Positions 37,206 to 47,418 of a stretch of 64,000 nucleotides of DNA are shown here, piece after piece. The DNA comes from Rhodococcus sp. KRD197 (GTDB lineage Bacteria; Actinomycetota; Actinomycetes; Mycobacteriales; Mycobacteriaceae), in the NCBI RefSeq assembly GCF_017168235.1, contig NZ_JABFAO010000004.1, forward strand, positions 841,895 through 905,894, in the 5' to 3' direction. The stretch's first letter is position 1. The number at the start of each line of letters is the position of its first letter. Made by a program: the position numbers and the translations under genes. The notes below the pieces were generated by a model. The model had not been told where the DNA came from. It saw only the letters and a program-made list of their open reading frames with translations, and did not search any database.

Positions 37206-40200
37206 ATGTCCCAACAAGACGCACAGTCCCAGGCCGGCGCCCAGCTCCAGGAGACTGCGGCTTTTCCCGTCGGAGACCGATACCCACGTGTCGACATCTC
37301 GGGCACCAAGGCCGGCAGCGTGTCGTTCCCCGAGTTGGAGCAGAAAGTGCTTCGAGCGTGGGCGGACGACGAGACGTTCCAAGCGAGTATCGACAACCGC
37401 GCTGATGCCGAGGAGTTTGTCTTCTACGACGGTCCGCCTTTCGCCAACGGCCTCCCGCACTACGGTCACTTGCTGACCGGATACGTCAAGGACCTCATCC
37501 CGCGGTTTCAGACCATGCGCGGCAAGAAGGTCGAACGGCGGTTCGGGTGGGACTGCCATGGTTTGCCTGCCGAACTCGAAGCGGAGAAGCAGCTCGGCAT
37601 CAAGGACAAGTCCGAGATCGACGAGATGGGCCTCGCCAAGTTCAATGCCTACTGCAAGCAATCCGTGTTGCAGTACACGGACGAATGGCGCGACTACGTC
37701 ACCCGTCAGGCCCGGTGGGTCGATTTCGACAACGACTACAAGACTCTCGACGTCGACTTCATGGAGTCCGTCATGTGGGCCTTCAAGTCGTTGTACGACA
37801 AGGGTCTGATCTACCAGGGCTACCGGGTTCTTCCGTACAGCTGGTACGAGCAAACGCCGCTTTCCAACCAGGAGACACGTCTCGACGACGCGTACAAGAT
37901 GCGTCAGGATCCTGCCGTCACCGTCACGATGCCGCTGTCTGCGCCGGGATCGCCGCTCGATGGTGCATCGGCGCTCATCTGGACCACCACTCCCTGGACT
38001 CTCCCATCGAACCTGGCAATCGCGGTTCACCCCGAGATCCGCTACCTCCAGGTGCGCGGAAGCGACGGCGAACGTTACGTCTTAGCTGCTGAGCGGCTCG
38101 CGCACTACGCGCGCGAGCTCGGTGAGGAACCGGAGCTGCTGTCCGAGCACACCGGTGCCGAGCTCGTCGGCCTCACGTACACACCTCCGTTCGACTTCTT
38201 TCTCGGTCACGAAAATGCCCACCGGGTCCTCCAAGCCGACTACGTCACCACCGATTCCGGAACCGGGATCGTGCACCTCGCGCCGGCGTTCGGCGAGGAG
38301 GACATGGACGTGGCAACGGCGCACGGCATCGAGGTGGTACAGCCGCTCGATCCGGGCGGGAAGTTCACTTCTCTGGTGCCGCCGTACGAGGGCTTGATGG
38401 TCTTCGACGCCAATCCCGTCATCATCAAGGACTTGAAGGCGGCGGGTCGACTGCTGCGTCACGAGACCATCGAGCACTCGTATCCGCACAGCTGGCGGAG
38501 CGGTGAGCCGCTGATCTACATGGCTGTGCCCTCGTGGTTCGTTGCTGTCACGAAGTTCCGCGACCGGATGGTGGAACTCAACCAGGAGATCACCTGGGTT
38601 CCCGAGCACATCAAGGACGGACAGTTCGGCAAGTGGCTCGAAGGTGCGCGTGACTGGAATATCAGTCGAAACCGATACTGGGGCAGCCCGATCCCGGTGT
38701 GGGTATCCGATGATCCCGAGTACCCGCGACTCGACGTGTACGGCAGCCTCGACGAACTCGAACGCGACTTCGGTGTGCGCCCGGATGACCTGCATCGCCC
38801 GTACATCGACGATCTGACCCGGCCCAACCCGGACGATCCGACCGGCAAGTCGACGATGCGGCGCGTACCCGAGGTTCTCGACTGCTGGTTCGAGTCCGGG
38901 TCCATGCCGTATGCCCAGGTGCATTTCCCGTTCGAGAACGAAGAATGGTTCAACGGGGCGAGTGAAGCGACGGGGGATCGACACGGTCACAATCCGGGCG
39001 ATTTCATCGTCGAGTACAACGGTCAGACGCGCGGTTGGTTCTACACGCTGCACGTGCTGGCGACTGCGCTGTTCGACCGTCCCGCGTTCAAGACGGTTGC
39101 CGCGCACGGCATCGTGCTGGGCGAAGACGGCCAGAAGATGAGCAAGTCCAAGGGCAACTACCCGGATGTGAAGGAGGTGTTCGACCGAGACGGCAGTGAT
39201 GCGATGCGCTGGTTCCTCATGTCCTCGCCGATTCTTCGCGGCGGAAACCTCATCGTGACCGAGCAGGGTATCCGTGAGGGCGTGCGTCAGGCGTTGTTGC
39301 CCATCTGGAACGCCTGGAGCTTTCTGCAGCTCTACGCCGGCAAACCGGGGCAGTGGCGAACCGACTCGCCGAACGTGCTCGACCGGTACGTGCTTGCCAA
39401 GCTTGCTGCAACTCGCGACGCCATCACCGAGGCGCTCGAGAAGACCGACATCGCCGGCGCGTGCGACGAGCTGCGGACGTTCTGTGACGCGCTCACCAAT
39501 TGGTATGTCCGACGGTCTCGTTCGCGGTTCTGGGCCGAGGACGCCGACGCCATCGACACTCTGCACACGGTGCTCGAAGTGCTGACCCGCATCTCCGCTC
39601 CGATGCTGCCACTGGTCAGCGAAGTGGTCTGGCGCGGCTTGACCGGCGGACGATCGGTGCATCTGACGGATTGGCCGTCGAGCACGGATCTGCCGTCGGA
39701 TCCCGAACTCGTCAGTGCGATGGATGAGGTGCGGACGGTGTGCTCGACGGTGCTGGGTCTGCGCAAGGCGCAGAACCTTCGAGTGCGACTGCCGTTGCCC
39801 GAGGTCACCGTCGCCGCGGAGGACGCGGAACGTCTGCGTCCGTACGCCGACATCATCGCGGACGAGGTCAACGTCAAGAAGGTCGATCTCACCGAGGATG
39901 TAGCGGTTCACGGGAAGTTCGAGCTCGTCGTCAACGCTCGTGCTGCCGGTCCTCGAATCGGCAAGGACGTGCAGAAGGTGATCAAGGCAGTCAAGGCGGG
40001 TGACTGGAACGAGGATGCGGCGGGCGTCGTCCACGCTGCGGGCATCGAATTGCTGCCCGCCGAGTACACCCGCAAACTTGTTGCGGCCGAGCCTGATTCG
40101 ACTGCTGCGTTGCCCGGAAATGCAGGACTGGTGGTGCTCGATTCGCGGGTCACCGAGGAGCTGGAAGCCGAAGGGTGGGCGAAGGACCGTATCCGCGAGC

Positions 40201-40430
40201 TGCAGGACGCCCGCCGGAGCATGGGCCTGGACGTGTCCGACCGGATCGACATCGTCATCGAGGTGCCCGAGAACCGTCGGACGTGGCTCGACACCCATCG
40301 TGGCCTCATTTCGGGCGAAGTTCTCGCCCTGACTCTGGTCGATGGTGATGTCACCGAGGGCGGCGTTGCCGGTTCCGGTGCGCTGGACCTGGGGGAGGGT
40401 GTGCGCGCTCGGATCACGCGGGCGAAGTGA
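37206..40430 (+). CDS. ileS: Isoleucyl-tRNA synthetase
   Basis: A 1074-residue class I synthetase charging tRNA-Ile. The HIGH motif is HYGH at residues 85-88 ([19 protein letters not shown]) and KMSKS is at 644-648 ([12 protein letters not shown]). The editing CP1 domain contains [16 protein letters not shown]. The anticodon-binding domain follows KMSKS. The ATG at 37206 lies just after the sequestered GGAAGCG of the T-box leader; the in-frame extension upstream is T-box RNA. The long form (over 1,000 residues) is the usual actinobacterial type. Its stop overlaps def. Confidence 0.97.
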   Translation: MSQQDAQSQAGAQLQETAAFPVGDRYPRVDISGTKAGSVSFPELEQKVLRAWADDETFQASIDNRADAEEFVFYDGPPFANGLPHYGHLLTGYVKDLIPRFQTMRGKKVERRFGWDCHGLPAELEAEKQLGIKDKSEIDEMGLAKFNAYCKQSVLQYTDEWRDYVTRQARWVDFDNDYKTLDVDFMESVMWAFKSLYDKGLIYQGYRVLPYSWYEQTPLSNQETRLDDAYKMRQDPAVTVTMPLSAPGSPLDGASALIWTTTPWTLPSNLAIAVHPEIRYLQVRGSDGERYVLAAERLAHYARELGEEPELLSEHTGAELVGLTYTPPFDFFLGHENAHRVLQADYVTTDSGTGIVHLAPAFGEEDMDVATAHGIEVVQPLDPGGKFTSLVPPYEGLMVFDANPVIIKDLKAAGRLLRHETIEHSYPHSWRSGEPLIYMAVPSWFVAVTKFRDRMVELNQEITWVPEHIKDGQFGKWLEGARDWNISRNRYWGSPIPVWVSDDPEYPRLDVYGSLDELERDFGVRPDDLHRPYIDDLTRPNPDDPTGKSTMRRVPEVLDCWFESGSMPYAQVHFPFENEEWFNGASEATGDRHGHNPGDFIVEYNGQTRGWFYTLHVLATALFDRPAFKTVAAHGIVLGEDGQKMSKSKGNYPDVKEVFDRDGSDAMRWFLMSSPILRGGNLIVTEQGIREGVRQALLPIWNAWSFLQLYAGKPGQWRTDSPNVLDRYVLAKLAATRDAITEALEKTDIAGACDELRTFCDALTNWYVRRSRSRFWAEDADAIDTLHTVLEVLTRISAPMLPLVSEVVWRGLTGGRSVHLTDWPSSTDLPSDPELVSAMDEVRTVCSTVLGLRKAQNLRVRLPLPEVTVAAEDAERLRPYADIIADEVNVKKVDLTEDVAVHGKFELVVNARAAGPRIGKDVQKVIKAVKAGDWNEDAAGVVHAAGIELLPAEYTRKLVAAEPDSTAALPGNAGLVVLDSRVTEELEAEGWAKDRIRELQDARRSMGLDVSDRIDIVIEVPENRRTWLDTHRGLISGEVLALTLVDGDVTEGGVAGSGALDLGEGVRARITRAK

Positions 40431-41095
40431 CGTTGCGCCGGCCGCTGGAGGAGACCGTCCGCGAGCTTCTCTCGGAGGCTCGCGACGGAGTCGTGCCGAT
40501 CGTCCCGGTCGGTGAACCCGTGTTGCGGACGCCGGCGGTCGGGCGCGTCGATCAGCTCGAACAGCGCACTCTGGAACGACTCGTCGAGGTGATGCGCGCG
40601 ACGATGCACGACGCGCCCGGCGTCGGATTGGCCGCCCCTCAGATCGGAATCTCGTTGCGGCTGGCGGTGATCGAGGATACGTACGAGGTGGCCGAGGAAG
40701 TAGCGCGCGAACGTGAGCGCACTCCGCTGCCGTTTCGGGTCTTGGTCGATCCGCAGTACACCCACATCGGTGCAGGGCGCCGATCCTTCTACGAGGGATG
40801 TCTCAGCGTTCCCGGGTACCAGGCGGTGGTCTCGCGCAGCGCAGTCGTCCGGCTGCGCTGCCAGGACCTCGACGGTGGTCGAATCGACGAGACCGTCGAG
40901 GGTTGGCCGGCGCGCATCGTCGCGCACGAAACCGATCACCTGGACGGCACGCTGTATATCGACAGGGCCGAGGTGAGGTCGCTGGCCGCCAACGACGTCT
41001 ACACGGAGATGTGGGCGGACCCGTCGCCGCGCCGGGCCGCCGAAGTGCTCGACTTCCACCTCGACCCGGCCGAGAACGACACCGGTACCGCATGA
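40427..41095 (+). CDS. def: Peptide deformylase
   Basis: A 222-residue metalloenzyme removing the N-formyl group from new proteins. The three motifs are [10 protein letters not shown] (65-74), EGCLSVPG with metal ligand Cys125, and H167-ETD-H171. The substitution HETDH for the common HEYDH/HEIDH keeps the ligands and the catalytic Glu168. GTG at 40427 overlaps the ileS stop (GTGA). dinB follows 25 bases later but seems to have its own promoter. Confidence 0.95.
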   Translation: MTLRRPLEETVRELLSEARDGVVPIVPVGEPVLRTPAVGRVDQLEQRTLERLVEVMRATMHDAPGVGLAAPQIGISLRLAVIEDTYEVAEEVARERERTPLPFRVLVDPQYTHIGAGRRSFYEGCLSVPGYQAVVSRSAVVRLRCQDLDGGRIDETVEGWPARIVAHETDHLDGTLYIDRAEVRSLAANDVYTEMWADPSPRRAAEVLDFHLDPAENDTGTA

Positions 41096-41108
41096 TCGCG
41101 GCGAAGAG

Positions 41109-41121
41109 TATTTTTCGATCG
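41109..41121 (+). promoter_or_regulatory. Predicted leaderless promoter of dinB
   Basis: TATTTT at 41109-41114 is followed after six bases by the GTG start codon. No Shine-Dalgarno is present and the -35 is weak. No SOS box was seen here. Confidence 0.4.
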
Positions 41122-42500
41122 TGACCGAATCCCGCAGTAGGCGATGGGTGCTGCACCTCGACATGGACGCGTTCTTCGCGTCAGTGGAGCAGTTGACCCG
41201 TCCCACACTGAGGGGACGGCCGGTGTTGGTGGGTGGCGCCGGGGGCCGCGGTGTCGTCGCCGGATGCAGCTACGAGGCGCGGGTGTTCGGCGCGCGCTCG
41301 GCGATGCCTATGCATCAGGCGCGCAGGCTGGTGGGCGCCTCGGCTGTGGTGCTCCCGCCGCGGGGTGTCCTCTATCAAGCGCTCAGTCGTCGAGTGTTCG
41401 AGGGCCTGCGCGGCAGGATGCCTGTACTCGAACAGTTGTCCATGGACGAGGCATTCGGGGAGCCACCGGAACTGGTCGGTGCCACGGCGTTCGAGGTCGC
41501 CGAATTCTGCGAGATGCTTCGCAACCTGGTTCAGGAGCAGACCGGGCTCGTCGCTTCCATCGGCGCGGGTTCCGGTAAGCAGATCGCGAAGATTGCCTCC
41601 GGTCTCGCGAAACCCGCCGGTGTCACGGTGGTCACGCCCGAGGAACAAACGGAGCTGATGGCAGCCCTGCCAGTCCGCAAACTGTGGGGTATCGGACCCG
41701 TAGCCGAGGACAAGTTGCGCCGACTCGGAATCGACACGATCGGCAAATTCGTCGCGACACCGGAGTCCGAAGCGGCGTCGATTCTGGGCGCTACCGTGGG
41801 GCCGAGTCTGCACAAGCTGGCGCGGGGGATCGACGATCGAGCCGTCGCCGAGCGAGGCGAGGCCAAACAGGTCAGTGCGGAAACGACATTTGCGCACGAC
41901 ATCGTCACACTTGCTCAGTTGCGCACCGCCGTCGACAGAAGCGCCGAGGCTGCGCACGAGCGGTTGCGCAAGGACGGACGCGGTGCGCGAACGATCGTGT
42001 TGAAACTTCGGAAATCGGACATGAGCGTCATCACGCGTTCTCTCACCCTTCCCTACGCAACCGTCGACCTGCAGACGATCGTTGCGACGGCTCAGCGTCA
42101 AGTGCTCGATCCGGTCGAGCTGGGACCCGTTCGCCTCGTAGGAGTCGGTTTGGCCGGGTTATCGGCGGTGCGGCAGGGATCGTTGTTTCCGGAACTCGAG
42201 TACGACACTCCAGAATCGGTTGGGGAGGCTGCCGCGGTGGGGGAGGCTGGCGCGACGCCGGCGCTCGAACTCGATCGTGCGGGCAGCTCGGGCAGCTTGG
42301 TCGGTGAGGGCGGATCGAGGTGGCACCCGGGCATGGATGTACGGCATCCTGAATATGGATATGGATGGATTCAGGGGGCAGGACACTCCGTGGTGACAGT
42401 TCGCTTCGAGACTCGGTCCTCTGGGCCAGGGCGGGCACGGACCTTTGCGGAGGGGGACGACGTGCTGGTCGTGGCGGATGCGCTCGGTAGTTTGGAGTAA
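41121..42500 (+). CDS. dinB: DNA polymerase IV (DinB/DinX family)
   Basis: A 459-residue Y-family translesion polymerase. Active-site acids are in [13 protein letters not shown] and [13 protein letters not shown]; the steric-gate region is [16 protein letters not shown]. The thumb has [15 protein letters not shown] (helix-hairpin-helix) and the little finger [10 protein letters not shown] beta-clamp-binding motif QGSLFPE follows the little finger. A C-terminal extension of about 90 residues ([20 protein letters not shown]) is the form seen in M. tuberculosis DinX (Rv1537), which also lies beside ileS. Probably leaderless. Confidence 0.94.
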   Translation: MTESRSRRWVLHLDMDAFFASVEQLTRPTLRGRPVLVGGAGGRGVVAGCSYEARVFGARSAMPMHQARRLVGASAVVLPPRGVLYQALSRRVFEGLRGRMPVLEQLSMDEAFGEPPELVGATAFEVAEFCEMLRNLVQEQTGLVASIGAGSGKQIAKIASGLAKPAGVTVVTPEEQTELMAALPVRKLWGIGPVAEDKLRRLGIDTIGKFVATPESEAASILGATVGPSLHKLARGIDDRAVAERGEAKQVSAETTFAHDIVTLAQLRTAVDRSAEAAHERLRKDGRGARTIVLKLRKSDMSVITRSLTLPYATVDLQTIVATAQRQVLDPVELGPVRLVGVGLAGLSAVRQGSLFPELEYDTPESVGEAAAVGEAGATPALELDRAGSSGSLVGEGGSRWHPGMDVRHPEYGYGWIQGAGHSVVTVRFETRSSGPGRARTFAEGDDVLVVADALGSLE

Positions 42501-42530
42501 CTCGTTCTTACCGCCGAGTAGGGTTGGTGC

Positions 42531-42559
42531 TTCACGCCCGCGTTCTCGGGTGGCATAGT
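42531..42559 (+). promoter_or_regulatory. Predicted promoter of the MTB12-like gene
   Basis: TTCACG (42531-42536), 17 bases, then CATAGT (42554-42559). This gives a leader of about 75 bases before the TTG start codon. Confidence 0.45.
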
Positions 42560-42640
42560 GGAGCGGCCCGTGACGAACGAGTCTCAGACGATCTCCGTTG
42601 TCACCTGTGACCGAGTAGAACCGATGAAGGGACAGAGCAG

Positions 42641-43165
42641 TTGAAGCTTCGTAACACCCGAAAGACCATGGTTGCCGGCGTCGCTATTGCCGCAGCACTG
42701 ACGATGACCGCCTGTGGATCGGACGAGGGCGACAACGATGCCGACGCCACGACGACGGCAGCGGCACCGACTTCGGAAGCTGCTCCGGTCGAGCCCTCGG
42801 GCGACTACCCGCCGGTGCCCACCGCAGAAGCACTCAACGAAGAACTGATGCGCGGACTCGACCCGGCCGTTCCGGTCGAGGAGAAGGCACTGCTGATTCA
42901 GGGTGCCGAAGAGGATCCTGAGCTGATCAACCAGGTTGCTGCCGCGGCGGTCCAGAACGGTGCTCAGATCGAGATCACCAGTGTCGACGATCTTGGTGAC
43001 GGCACTCTGAACGCCGGTGCGACCTTGACCATCAACGGTCAGGCCAACCCGGGCAGCTTCACTTTCGTTGCCGAGGACGGCGTATGGAAGTTGTCGCGAG
43101 AGAACGCTTGTGGTCTGGTTCAGGTCGCAGGGCTGACCTCGCCCGCATGCCCGCCTGCTGCCTAG
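42641..43165 (+). CDS. Secreted lipoprotein with MTB12-like domain
   Basis: A 174-residue exported protein. The signal peptide ends in the lipobox LTMTAC (Cys24), followed by an acidic and Thr/Ala-rich linker (residues about 25-60). The C-terminal domain of about 110 residues (VPTAEALNEELMRGLDPAVPVEEKALLIQGAEEDP, ending in WKLSRENACGLV) resembles the low-molecular-weight antigen MTB12/CFP-2 domain. Translation starts at TTG 42641 with GAAGGGA upstream. Function is unknown. It is monocistronic, ended by the hairpin at 43179. Confidence 0.8.
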   Translation: MKLRNTRKTMVAGVAIAAALTMTACGSDEGDNDADATTTAAAPTSEAAPVEPSGDYPPVPTAEALNEELMRGLDPAVPVEEKALLIQGAEEDPELINQVAAAAVQNGAQIEITSVDDLGDGTLNAGATLTINGQANPGSFTFVAEDGVWKLSRENACGLVQVAGLTSPACPPAA

Positions 43166-43178
43166 TCTCCACACACTG

Positions 43179-43219
43179 ATGCCGGTGTGTTCGCCCACTC
43201 GAGGCGAGCACACCGGCAT
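43179..43219. terminator. Bidirectional terminator-like hairpin
   Basis: ATGCCGGTGTG (43179-43189) pairs perfectly with CACACCGGCAT (43209-43219). It stands between two convergent lipoprotein genes. Neither arm has a strong U-tract. Confidence 0.6.
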
Positions 43220-43250
43220 TGTGCTGTGACGGTCATTGTGCTGTGACGGG
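43217..43250. repeat. Tandem 17-base duplication
   Basis: CATTGTGCTGTGACGG occurs twice in a row (43217 and 43234, period 17) directly after the hairpin. It looks like a recent slippage duplication. Confidence 0.8.
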
Positions 43251-43255
43251 CTGGG

Positions 43256-44035
43256 TCAGACGCCGGTGTTCGCGCCGCGGATCTTTTCGGCCGCGGTCTT
43301 CGCCAGGTCTGTGACGGCCGCGGGATCGGCGCCTTCCTGGCTGGTTACGACCAACTGCATCACCGTGCGGTCCACCACGGCCACCACTGCCTCGGAGACG
43401 AGGCTGAATCCCTCGCTCGTCGTGGTGAGCCGAACCGACGCGGACGCGTCGCCGATCGTTTCCTGATCTCGGGGTTCGAGTCGGTAGTCGACGGCGAAAC
43501 CGTCGGCGTCGGTACCGGTGTAGGTGGCGCACCCGGCGAACGTCTCTTGCACGGCGCCGAACACCTGAGCGGCTTCGTCGTCGAGATAACTGGCGGCGTC
43601 CTCGTCGATCGAGGAGAAGTTCGGCCCGGAGTAGCGGACCACGGCATCGGAGGATGCATCCGCACGCTGTTCGGAGATCGGTGCGAGCACGTTCGCGCAC
43701 TCGTCGGGATCGGTGCCGGATCGGTCCGGTGAGTCGTAATCGGGTGCCGGATCGAGCCCGAGATCGCGGACCGGATCGGGAATCGCTGCATACCCGGCGG
43801 GGAGCTCCTGTGCCGCCAGCATCGACGACTCGAGCACTATCGGATCGGTGATAGTCGATCCCAGCAGTGGGTCCGGCGCGACACTCTGCGGGCCGAATCC
43901 ACCTCCGGCCGGTACGGACGTGTCGGCGTCCGGAGCTTCGCTTTCGGGAGACCCACAGGCGACCAGACCGGCGACCGCGACCGCAGAGGCGAACGCAGAG
44001 ACAAACGATGGGGCGAACGCACGTGCGCGCCTCAC
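43256..44035 (-). CDS. Lipoprotein of unknown function
   Basis: A 259-residue exported lipoprotein: twin-Arg N terminus ([11 protein letters not shown]), hydrophobic segment and lipobox GLVAC, then a Pro/Asp-rich stretch and a sensor-like alpha/beta domain (TDPDECANVLAPIS and FAGCATYTGTDADG, a possible Cys pair). GTG at 44035 overlaps the stop of the upstream gene as GTGA and is preferred to GTG at 44047. The shape resembles the DUF5642/PknH-sensor-like lipoproteins of mycolate bacteria, but I cannot assign a family firmly. Confidence 0.75.
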   Translation of the reverse strand: MRRARAFAPSFVSAFASAVAVAGLVACGSPESEAPDADTSVPAGGGFGPQSVAPDPLLGSTITDPIVLESSMLAAQELPAGYAAIPDPVRDLGLDPAPDYDSPDRSGTDPDECANVLAPISEQRADASSDAVVRYSGPNFSSIDEDAASYLDDEAAQVFGAVQETFAGCATYTGTDADGFAVDYRLEPRDQETIGDASASVRLTTTSEGFSLVSEAVVAVVDRTVMQLVVTSQEGADPAAVTDLAKTAAEKIRGANTGV

Positions 44036-44967
44036 GGGGTGCTCCACCGGAGTGTGTCGCTGATGTCCTGCCGCAACACCGTTGTCCCCTCGGGGTCGCT
44101 GTACTGCTGCTCACCTGCGACGGTGACTTCGCCGGACACAGGTAGCGATCGACCCAGGTCGAACTCGAGCGTGCCGGAACCGGACATCGTGTATGTATCG
44201 ATCGCCAATTGGCCAGCATCGTCGGGCAGTTCCAGCGTCGCCGACTCGGGCGTCTGATCGATGCGCAGATCGATGGTCAGGCGGTCGCCGTCTCGCTCTC
44301 GTAGCGTGGCCGTAGTTGTCTGATTGAGCGTCAACCCGCTGACGACCTGCTGCTCTGTGGTCCAGACAGCGCCCACTCCGACGTCCTCGGACGGGAAAGA
44401 GATCGAACGGTACACGGCTTGATTGAGCGCCTGTTCTATCGCGGCCCGGGCAGCATCCTCGGCGTCGGCATTCGGCGAGATACTCAGGGCGGTGACGGCG
44501 CCGGTGTCGGTGACCGTCAGCCCCGCTTCGGATCCTTCGGCGACGGCAAGGGCCTCGGTCAGCCGCTGGTCCGCGGAAGTAGGTGTCCCGATGCGGAGTC
44601 TTATCTCACCGCCCGCGTCGGACTCCGGTGCCTGGGCGGTCAACGGCAGCGTGATTTCAGGGGTGGAGAAGTCCTGTGCCGCCTGGTCGTCGATCTGCTG
44701 GGAGACAGTCGAGCTCGTCGTCAACACCACCGACTGCTCCCCGGCCGGCTCGTAGGTCAGGGAACTGCGAGGTTCTGCTCCAGGGTCGACCAACTCGATC
44801 GTCACCGGGGTGACCGGAAGGGATATCGCCGACGGTGACGCGGACACGTCGGTGTCCGTCGGTGCATCGTCCTCGGCGGTACCGCACCCTGCCAGCAGTA
44901 GAGCCGCGGCCGTGGCGGCGGCAAGCGCACGCAGACGCTGTGTCGAAGTTTCGGAAATCGAGATCAC
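44032..44967 (-). CDS. Lipoprotein, DUF6263-like
   Basis: A 311-residue exported lipoprotein with signal peptide [20 protein letters not shown] (lipobox LLAGC). The mature part is rich in beta sequence, with Thr-rich segments such as [21 protein letters not shown] and [19 protein letters not shown], resembling the DUF6263 family as I recall it. The GTG at 44967 follows a TAGCCT box by seven bases, so it is probably leaderless. It forms a coupled pair with the next lipoprotein. It is divergent from lspA, the lipoprotein signal peptidase. Confidence 0.75.
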   Translation of the reverse strand: MISISETSTQRLRALAAATAAALLLAGCGTAEDDAPTDTDVSASPSAISLPVTPVTIELVDPGAEPRSSLTYEPAGEQSVVLTTSSTVSQQIDDQAAQDFSTPEITLPLTAQAPESDAGGEIRLRIGTPTSADQRLTEALAVAEGSEAGLTVTDTGAVTALSISPNADAEDAARAAIEQALNQAVYRSISFPSEDVGVGAVWTTEQQVVSGLTLNQTTTATLRERDGDRLTIDLRIDQTPESATLELPDDAGQLAIDTYTMSGSGTLEFDLGRSLPVSGEVTVAGEQQYSDPEGTTVLRQDISDTLRWSTP

Positions 44968-44980
44968 GGCCACCAGGCTA
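44968..44980 (-). promoter_or_regulatory. Predicted leaderless promoter of the lipoprotein pair
   Basis: On the minus strand TAGCCT (44980-44975) is followed after seven bases by the GTG start at 44967. No Shine-Dalgarno. Confidence 0.4.
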
Positions 44981-45058
44981 CGTATGCCGCTCTCGCCGCG
45001 AACACACGCGATGCCGGCCGCCGGAGGTCCTGTTGGCGGCGCCATCGCGAGGATGCGA

Positions 45059-45071
45059 CATGATAGAGGTG
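45059..45071 (+). promoter_or_regulatory. Predicted leaderless promoter of lspA
   Basis: CATGAT (45059-45064) lies six bases before the GTG start. TTGGCG at 45033-45038 is a distant -35 candidate. GAGG is only one base from the start, too close to serve as a ribosome binding site. Confidence 0.35.
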
Positions 45072-45751
45072 TGAGTGATGACCGCCCGACCGATTCGACC
45101 AGCCATGAAACCGATGAACCAAGCCTGGATTCTGCCCTGAACTCCGGTGACGAATCAGCGACTCCTATCGAAACGCCGCCGGACGGTAGCGAGCCCGCCG
45201 CGGCTTCTGTGGCTACCGCGGCGCCGAAGCCGCTCAGAACTTCCATGCTGGTGACGATTGCCTTCGTCGTACTCGCGTTGGACCTGGTCACCAAGATCGC
45301 GGCAGTGCGGTGGATTCAACCGGGCAATCCCGTCGAGATCATCGGCGATGTCGTCACTCTTCGATTGGTGCGCAACCCCGGGGCCGCGTTCTCGATGGCA
45401 ACCGGGATGACGTGGCTTCTCACCATCGTCGCGGTGTGCGTGGTCATCGCTGTCATTCGGATCGGGCGGACACTGCGTTCGCCGCTGTGGGCCCTCGGCC
45501 TCGGACTCGTTCTCGGTGGCGCGCTGGGCAACTTGATCGATCGTTTCTTCCGCGCGCCTGGTCCGCTGCAAGGTCACGTCGTCGACTTCGTTTCGGTGGG
45601 GTGGTGGCCGGTGTTCAACGTCGCCGACTCGTCGATCGTGTGTGGTGCCATCATGCTCGTGGTGCTGACGCTCTTCGGGTTCGAACCCAACGGCGAGCGT
45701 GTGCGGTCCACCAAGGACGATGCCGATACGAAGTCGGCGGGTCGAGAATGA
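45071..45751 (+). CDS. lspA: Lipoprotein signal peptidase II
   Basis: A 226-residue aspartic membrane protease that cleaves prolipoprotein signal peptides. Four membrane helices; catalytic Asp157 (GNLIDRFF) and Asp186 (VFNVADSSI); [10 protein letters not shown] is the conserved third motif. The first 58 residues are an acidic, Ser/Thr/Pro-rich cytoplasmic extension not found in E. coli LspA but common in this group. The stop overlaps the rluD start (ATGA). It lies next to three lipoprotein genes that depend on it. Confidence 0.95.
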   Translation: MSDDRPTDSTSHETDEPSLDSALNSGDESATPIETPPDGSEPAAASVATAAPKPLRTSMLVTIAFVVLALDLVTKIAAVRWIQPGNPVEIIGDVVTLRLVRNPGAAFSMATGMTWLLTIVAVCVVIAVIRIGRTLRSPLWALGLGLVLGGALGNLIDRFFRAPGPLQGHVVDFVSVGWWPVFNVADSSIVCGAIMLVVLTLFGFEPNGERVRSTKDDADTKSAGRE

Positions 45752-46674
45752 GGGAATCGCGATCGATGCCGGTGCCGGACGGCCTCGACGGCATGAGAGT
45801 GGATGCGGGAGTGTCGCGGCTTCTCGGTCTCTCGCGGACCGTCGCGGCGACGCTGGCAGAGGAAGGCTCGGTGCACGTCGACGGCTCGGCTGTAGGCAAG
45901 TCCGATCGATTGTCGGCGGCAACCTGGCTCGAGGTGCAACTGCCCGAACCAGCACGCGAACTGAGCATCGAAGCCGAACCCGTCGAGGGCATGGAGATTC
46001 TCTACGCGGACGACGACATCGTTGCTGTGGACAAGCCCGTCGGTGTCGCGGCACACGCCAGCGTCGGATGGACCGGCCCAACCGTCATCGGGGGCCTGGC
46101 TGCAGCGGGTTTCCGCATCTCGACTTCGGGTGCACACGAGCGTCAGGGGATCGTGCATCGCCTGGATGTGGGTACGTCCGGGGTGATGGTCGTCGCGACC
46201 TCCGAGCGTGCGTACACGTTGCTCAAGCGAGCGTTCAAGCAGCGGACGATCGAGAAGCGCTATCACGCTCTCGTACAGGGGCACCCGGATCCGAGTAGCG
46301 GAACCATCGATGCGCCCATCGCTCGGCACGGCAGCAACGACTGGAAGTTCGCGGTGCGCGCAGATGGCAAGGAGAGTGTCACTCACTACGACACCATCGA
46401 GGCTTTTCAGGCGGCGAGCCTGCTGGATGTGCACCTCGAGACCGGACGTACGCACCAGATCCGCGTGCACTTTTCGGCGTTGCGGCATCCGTGCTGCGGT
46501 GATCTGACGTACGGGGCGGATCCGCGTCTTGCGGAAAGGCTCGGCCTCGAACGACAGTGGTTGCACGCGAAATCGCTGGCATTCGCACACCCGTCCGATG
46601 GCCGGTGGGTGGAAATCGAAAGCAAGTACCCCGCGGATCTGGAGCACGCGCTCGAGGTACTCCGGAAGGCGTGA
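45748..46674 (+). CDS. rluD: RluD-type rRNA pseudouridine synthase
   Basis: A 308-residue RluA-family pseudouridine synthase. An N-terminal S4 domain ([32 protein letters not shown]) precedes the catalytic domain with Asp140 in [24 protein letters not shown] and [20 protein letters not shown] follow. It likely modifies helix 69 of 23S rRNA, but the target is inferred from family. ATG 45748 overlaps lspA; the lspA-rluD pair is widely conserved (Rv1539-Rv1540). Confidence 0.93.
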   Translation: MRESRSMPVPDGLDGMRVDAGVSRLLGLSRTVAATLAEEGSVHVDGSAVGKSDRLSAATWLEVQLPEPARELSIEAEPVEGMEILYADDDIVAVDKPVGVAAHASVGWTGPTVIGGLAAAGFRISTSGAHERQGIVHRLDVGTSGVMVVATSERAYTLLKRAFKQRTIEKRYHALVQGHPDPSSGTIDAPIARHGSNDWKFAVRADGKESVTHYDTIEAFQAASLLDVHLETGRTHQIRVHFSALRHPCCGDLTYGADPRLAERLGLERQWLHAKSLAFAHPSDGRWVEIESKYPADLEHALEVLRKA

Positions 46675-47339
46675 TGCGCAGCAGGGGAGTCTCCGGTGCG
46701 CTCGGCGGCGTGGTTGCCGCTGCTGCCGTGATCGGGGCACTCGCCGTGATCGGGCACCTGAATCCGGTGCGGCAATTGGGTGTGAGCACCGACCGGCTCG
46801 GCCCGGACAGCGGTGAGCCGGTGGCCGACTACCTGGCCCGCGCCGAGGAGAGTCGCGATACCGACAGCACCGAACCTCGATGGGGCTCGGTGTCGTTCGA
46901 TCGCGAACTCACTGCCGAACAGGCCTATGCCGTCGCCGACGGGATTCGCATCTCGCAGGTGTTGGTGCGTGTTCCGCTCGATCGTGTGCAGACTCCGATA
47001 CTCACCGTCGGAGTGTCGGGCAGCGCACGGTCGGTACTGAATTCGACCGTGCGTGCAGCGAGCCAGGTGCAGGAATCGTTCGGGGTGGGGGACCGGGAGG
47101 CGCAGATCGCCGCGGTGTCGCAGCAACGTCTGCTCGACGGGTGCGCGTGCGTGGTGACGGTGGTGGTGCGCGGGACTGCGGCCGAGTTGACCGAGGTGGC
47201 CGACCGGGCTGACGTGCGGGCGGTGCAGGCGCTTCCACCGGATGTAGTGTCCGGAAAATTTGCGGTGGAGCCGCTCCTCCCGGAGTACGTCGATGTCGTC
47301 GCGCCGCTACCCGACGACGGCGACGTTCCCTCGCGCTGA
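46674..47339 (+). CDS. Membrane-anchored protein of unknown function
   Basis: A 221-residue protein with one N-terminal membrane helix (LGGVVAAAAVIGALAVIG) and an extracytoplasmic domain (PRWGSVSFDRELTAEQAYAVADGIRISQVLVRVPLDRVQTPI, LLDGCACVVTVVVRG). I do not recognise the family. The ATG at 46674 has GGAAGG four bases upstream; a GTG at 46671 overlaps rluD as well. It is coupled to rluD and followed 79 bases later by the DUF2207 gene. Confidence 0.72.
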   Translation: MRSRGVSGALGGVVAAAAVIGALAVIGHLNPVRQLGVSTDRLGPDSGEPVADYLARAEESRDTDSTEPRWGSVSFDRELTAEQAYAVADGIRISQVLVRVPLDRVQTPILTVGVSGSARSVLNSTVRAASQVQESFGVGDREAQIAAVSQQRLLDGCACVVTVVVRGTAAELTEVADRADVRAVQALPPDVVSGKFAVEPLLPEYVDVVAPLPDDGDVPSR

Positions 47340-47418
47340 GAATGCTGCACAGTTCCGGTGGCACCGGGGCCCGCCGGAGTGCATAGTTGCTGCAGTTCAT
47401 CGGCTGCCGGAGGGGCAC

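Noticed and set aside
38082-40298. A 738-codon minus-strand frame opposite ileS
   Set aside because: It is a shadow of ileS with no motifs, no ribosome binding site and no neighbouring context.
41080-41121. SOS box upstream of dinB
   Set aside because: I looked for TCGAAC-N4-GTTCGA or a close variant and found none; dinB here is probably not directly LexA-controlled.
43217-43250. Tandem 17-base duplication as a regulatory element
   Set aside because: It sits downstream of two convergent genes after their terminator and looks like replication slippage.
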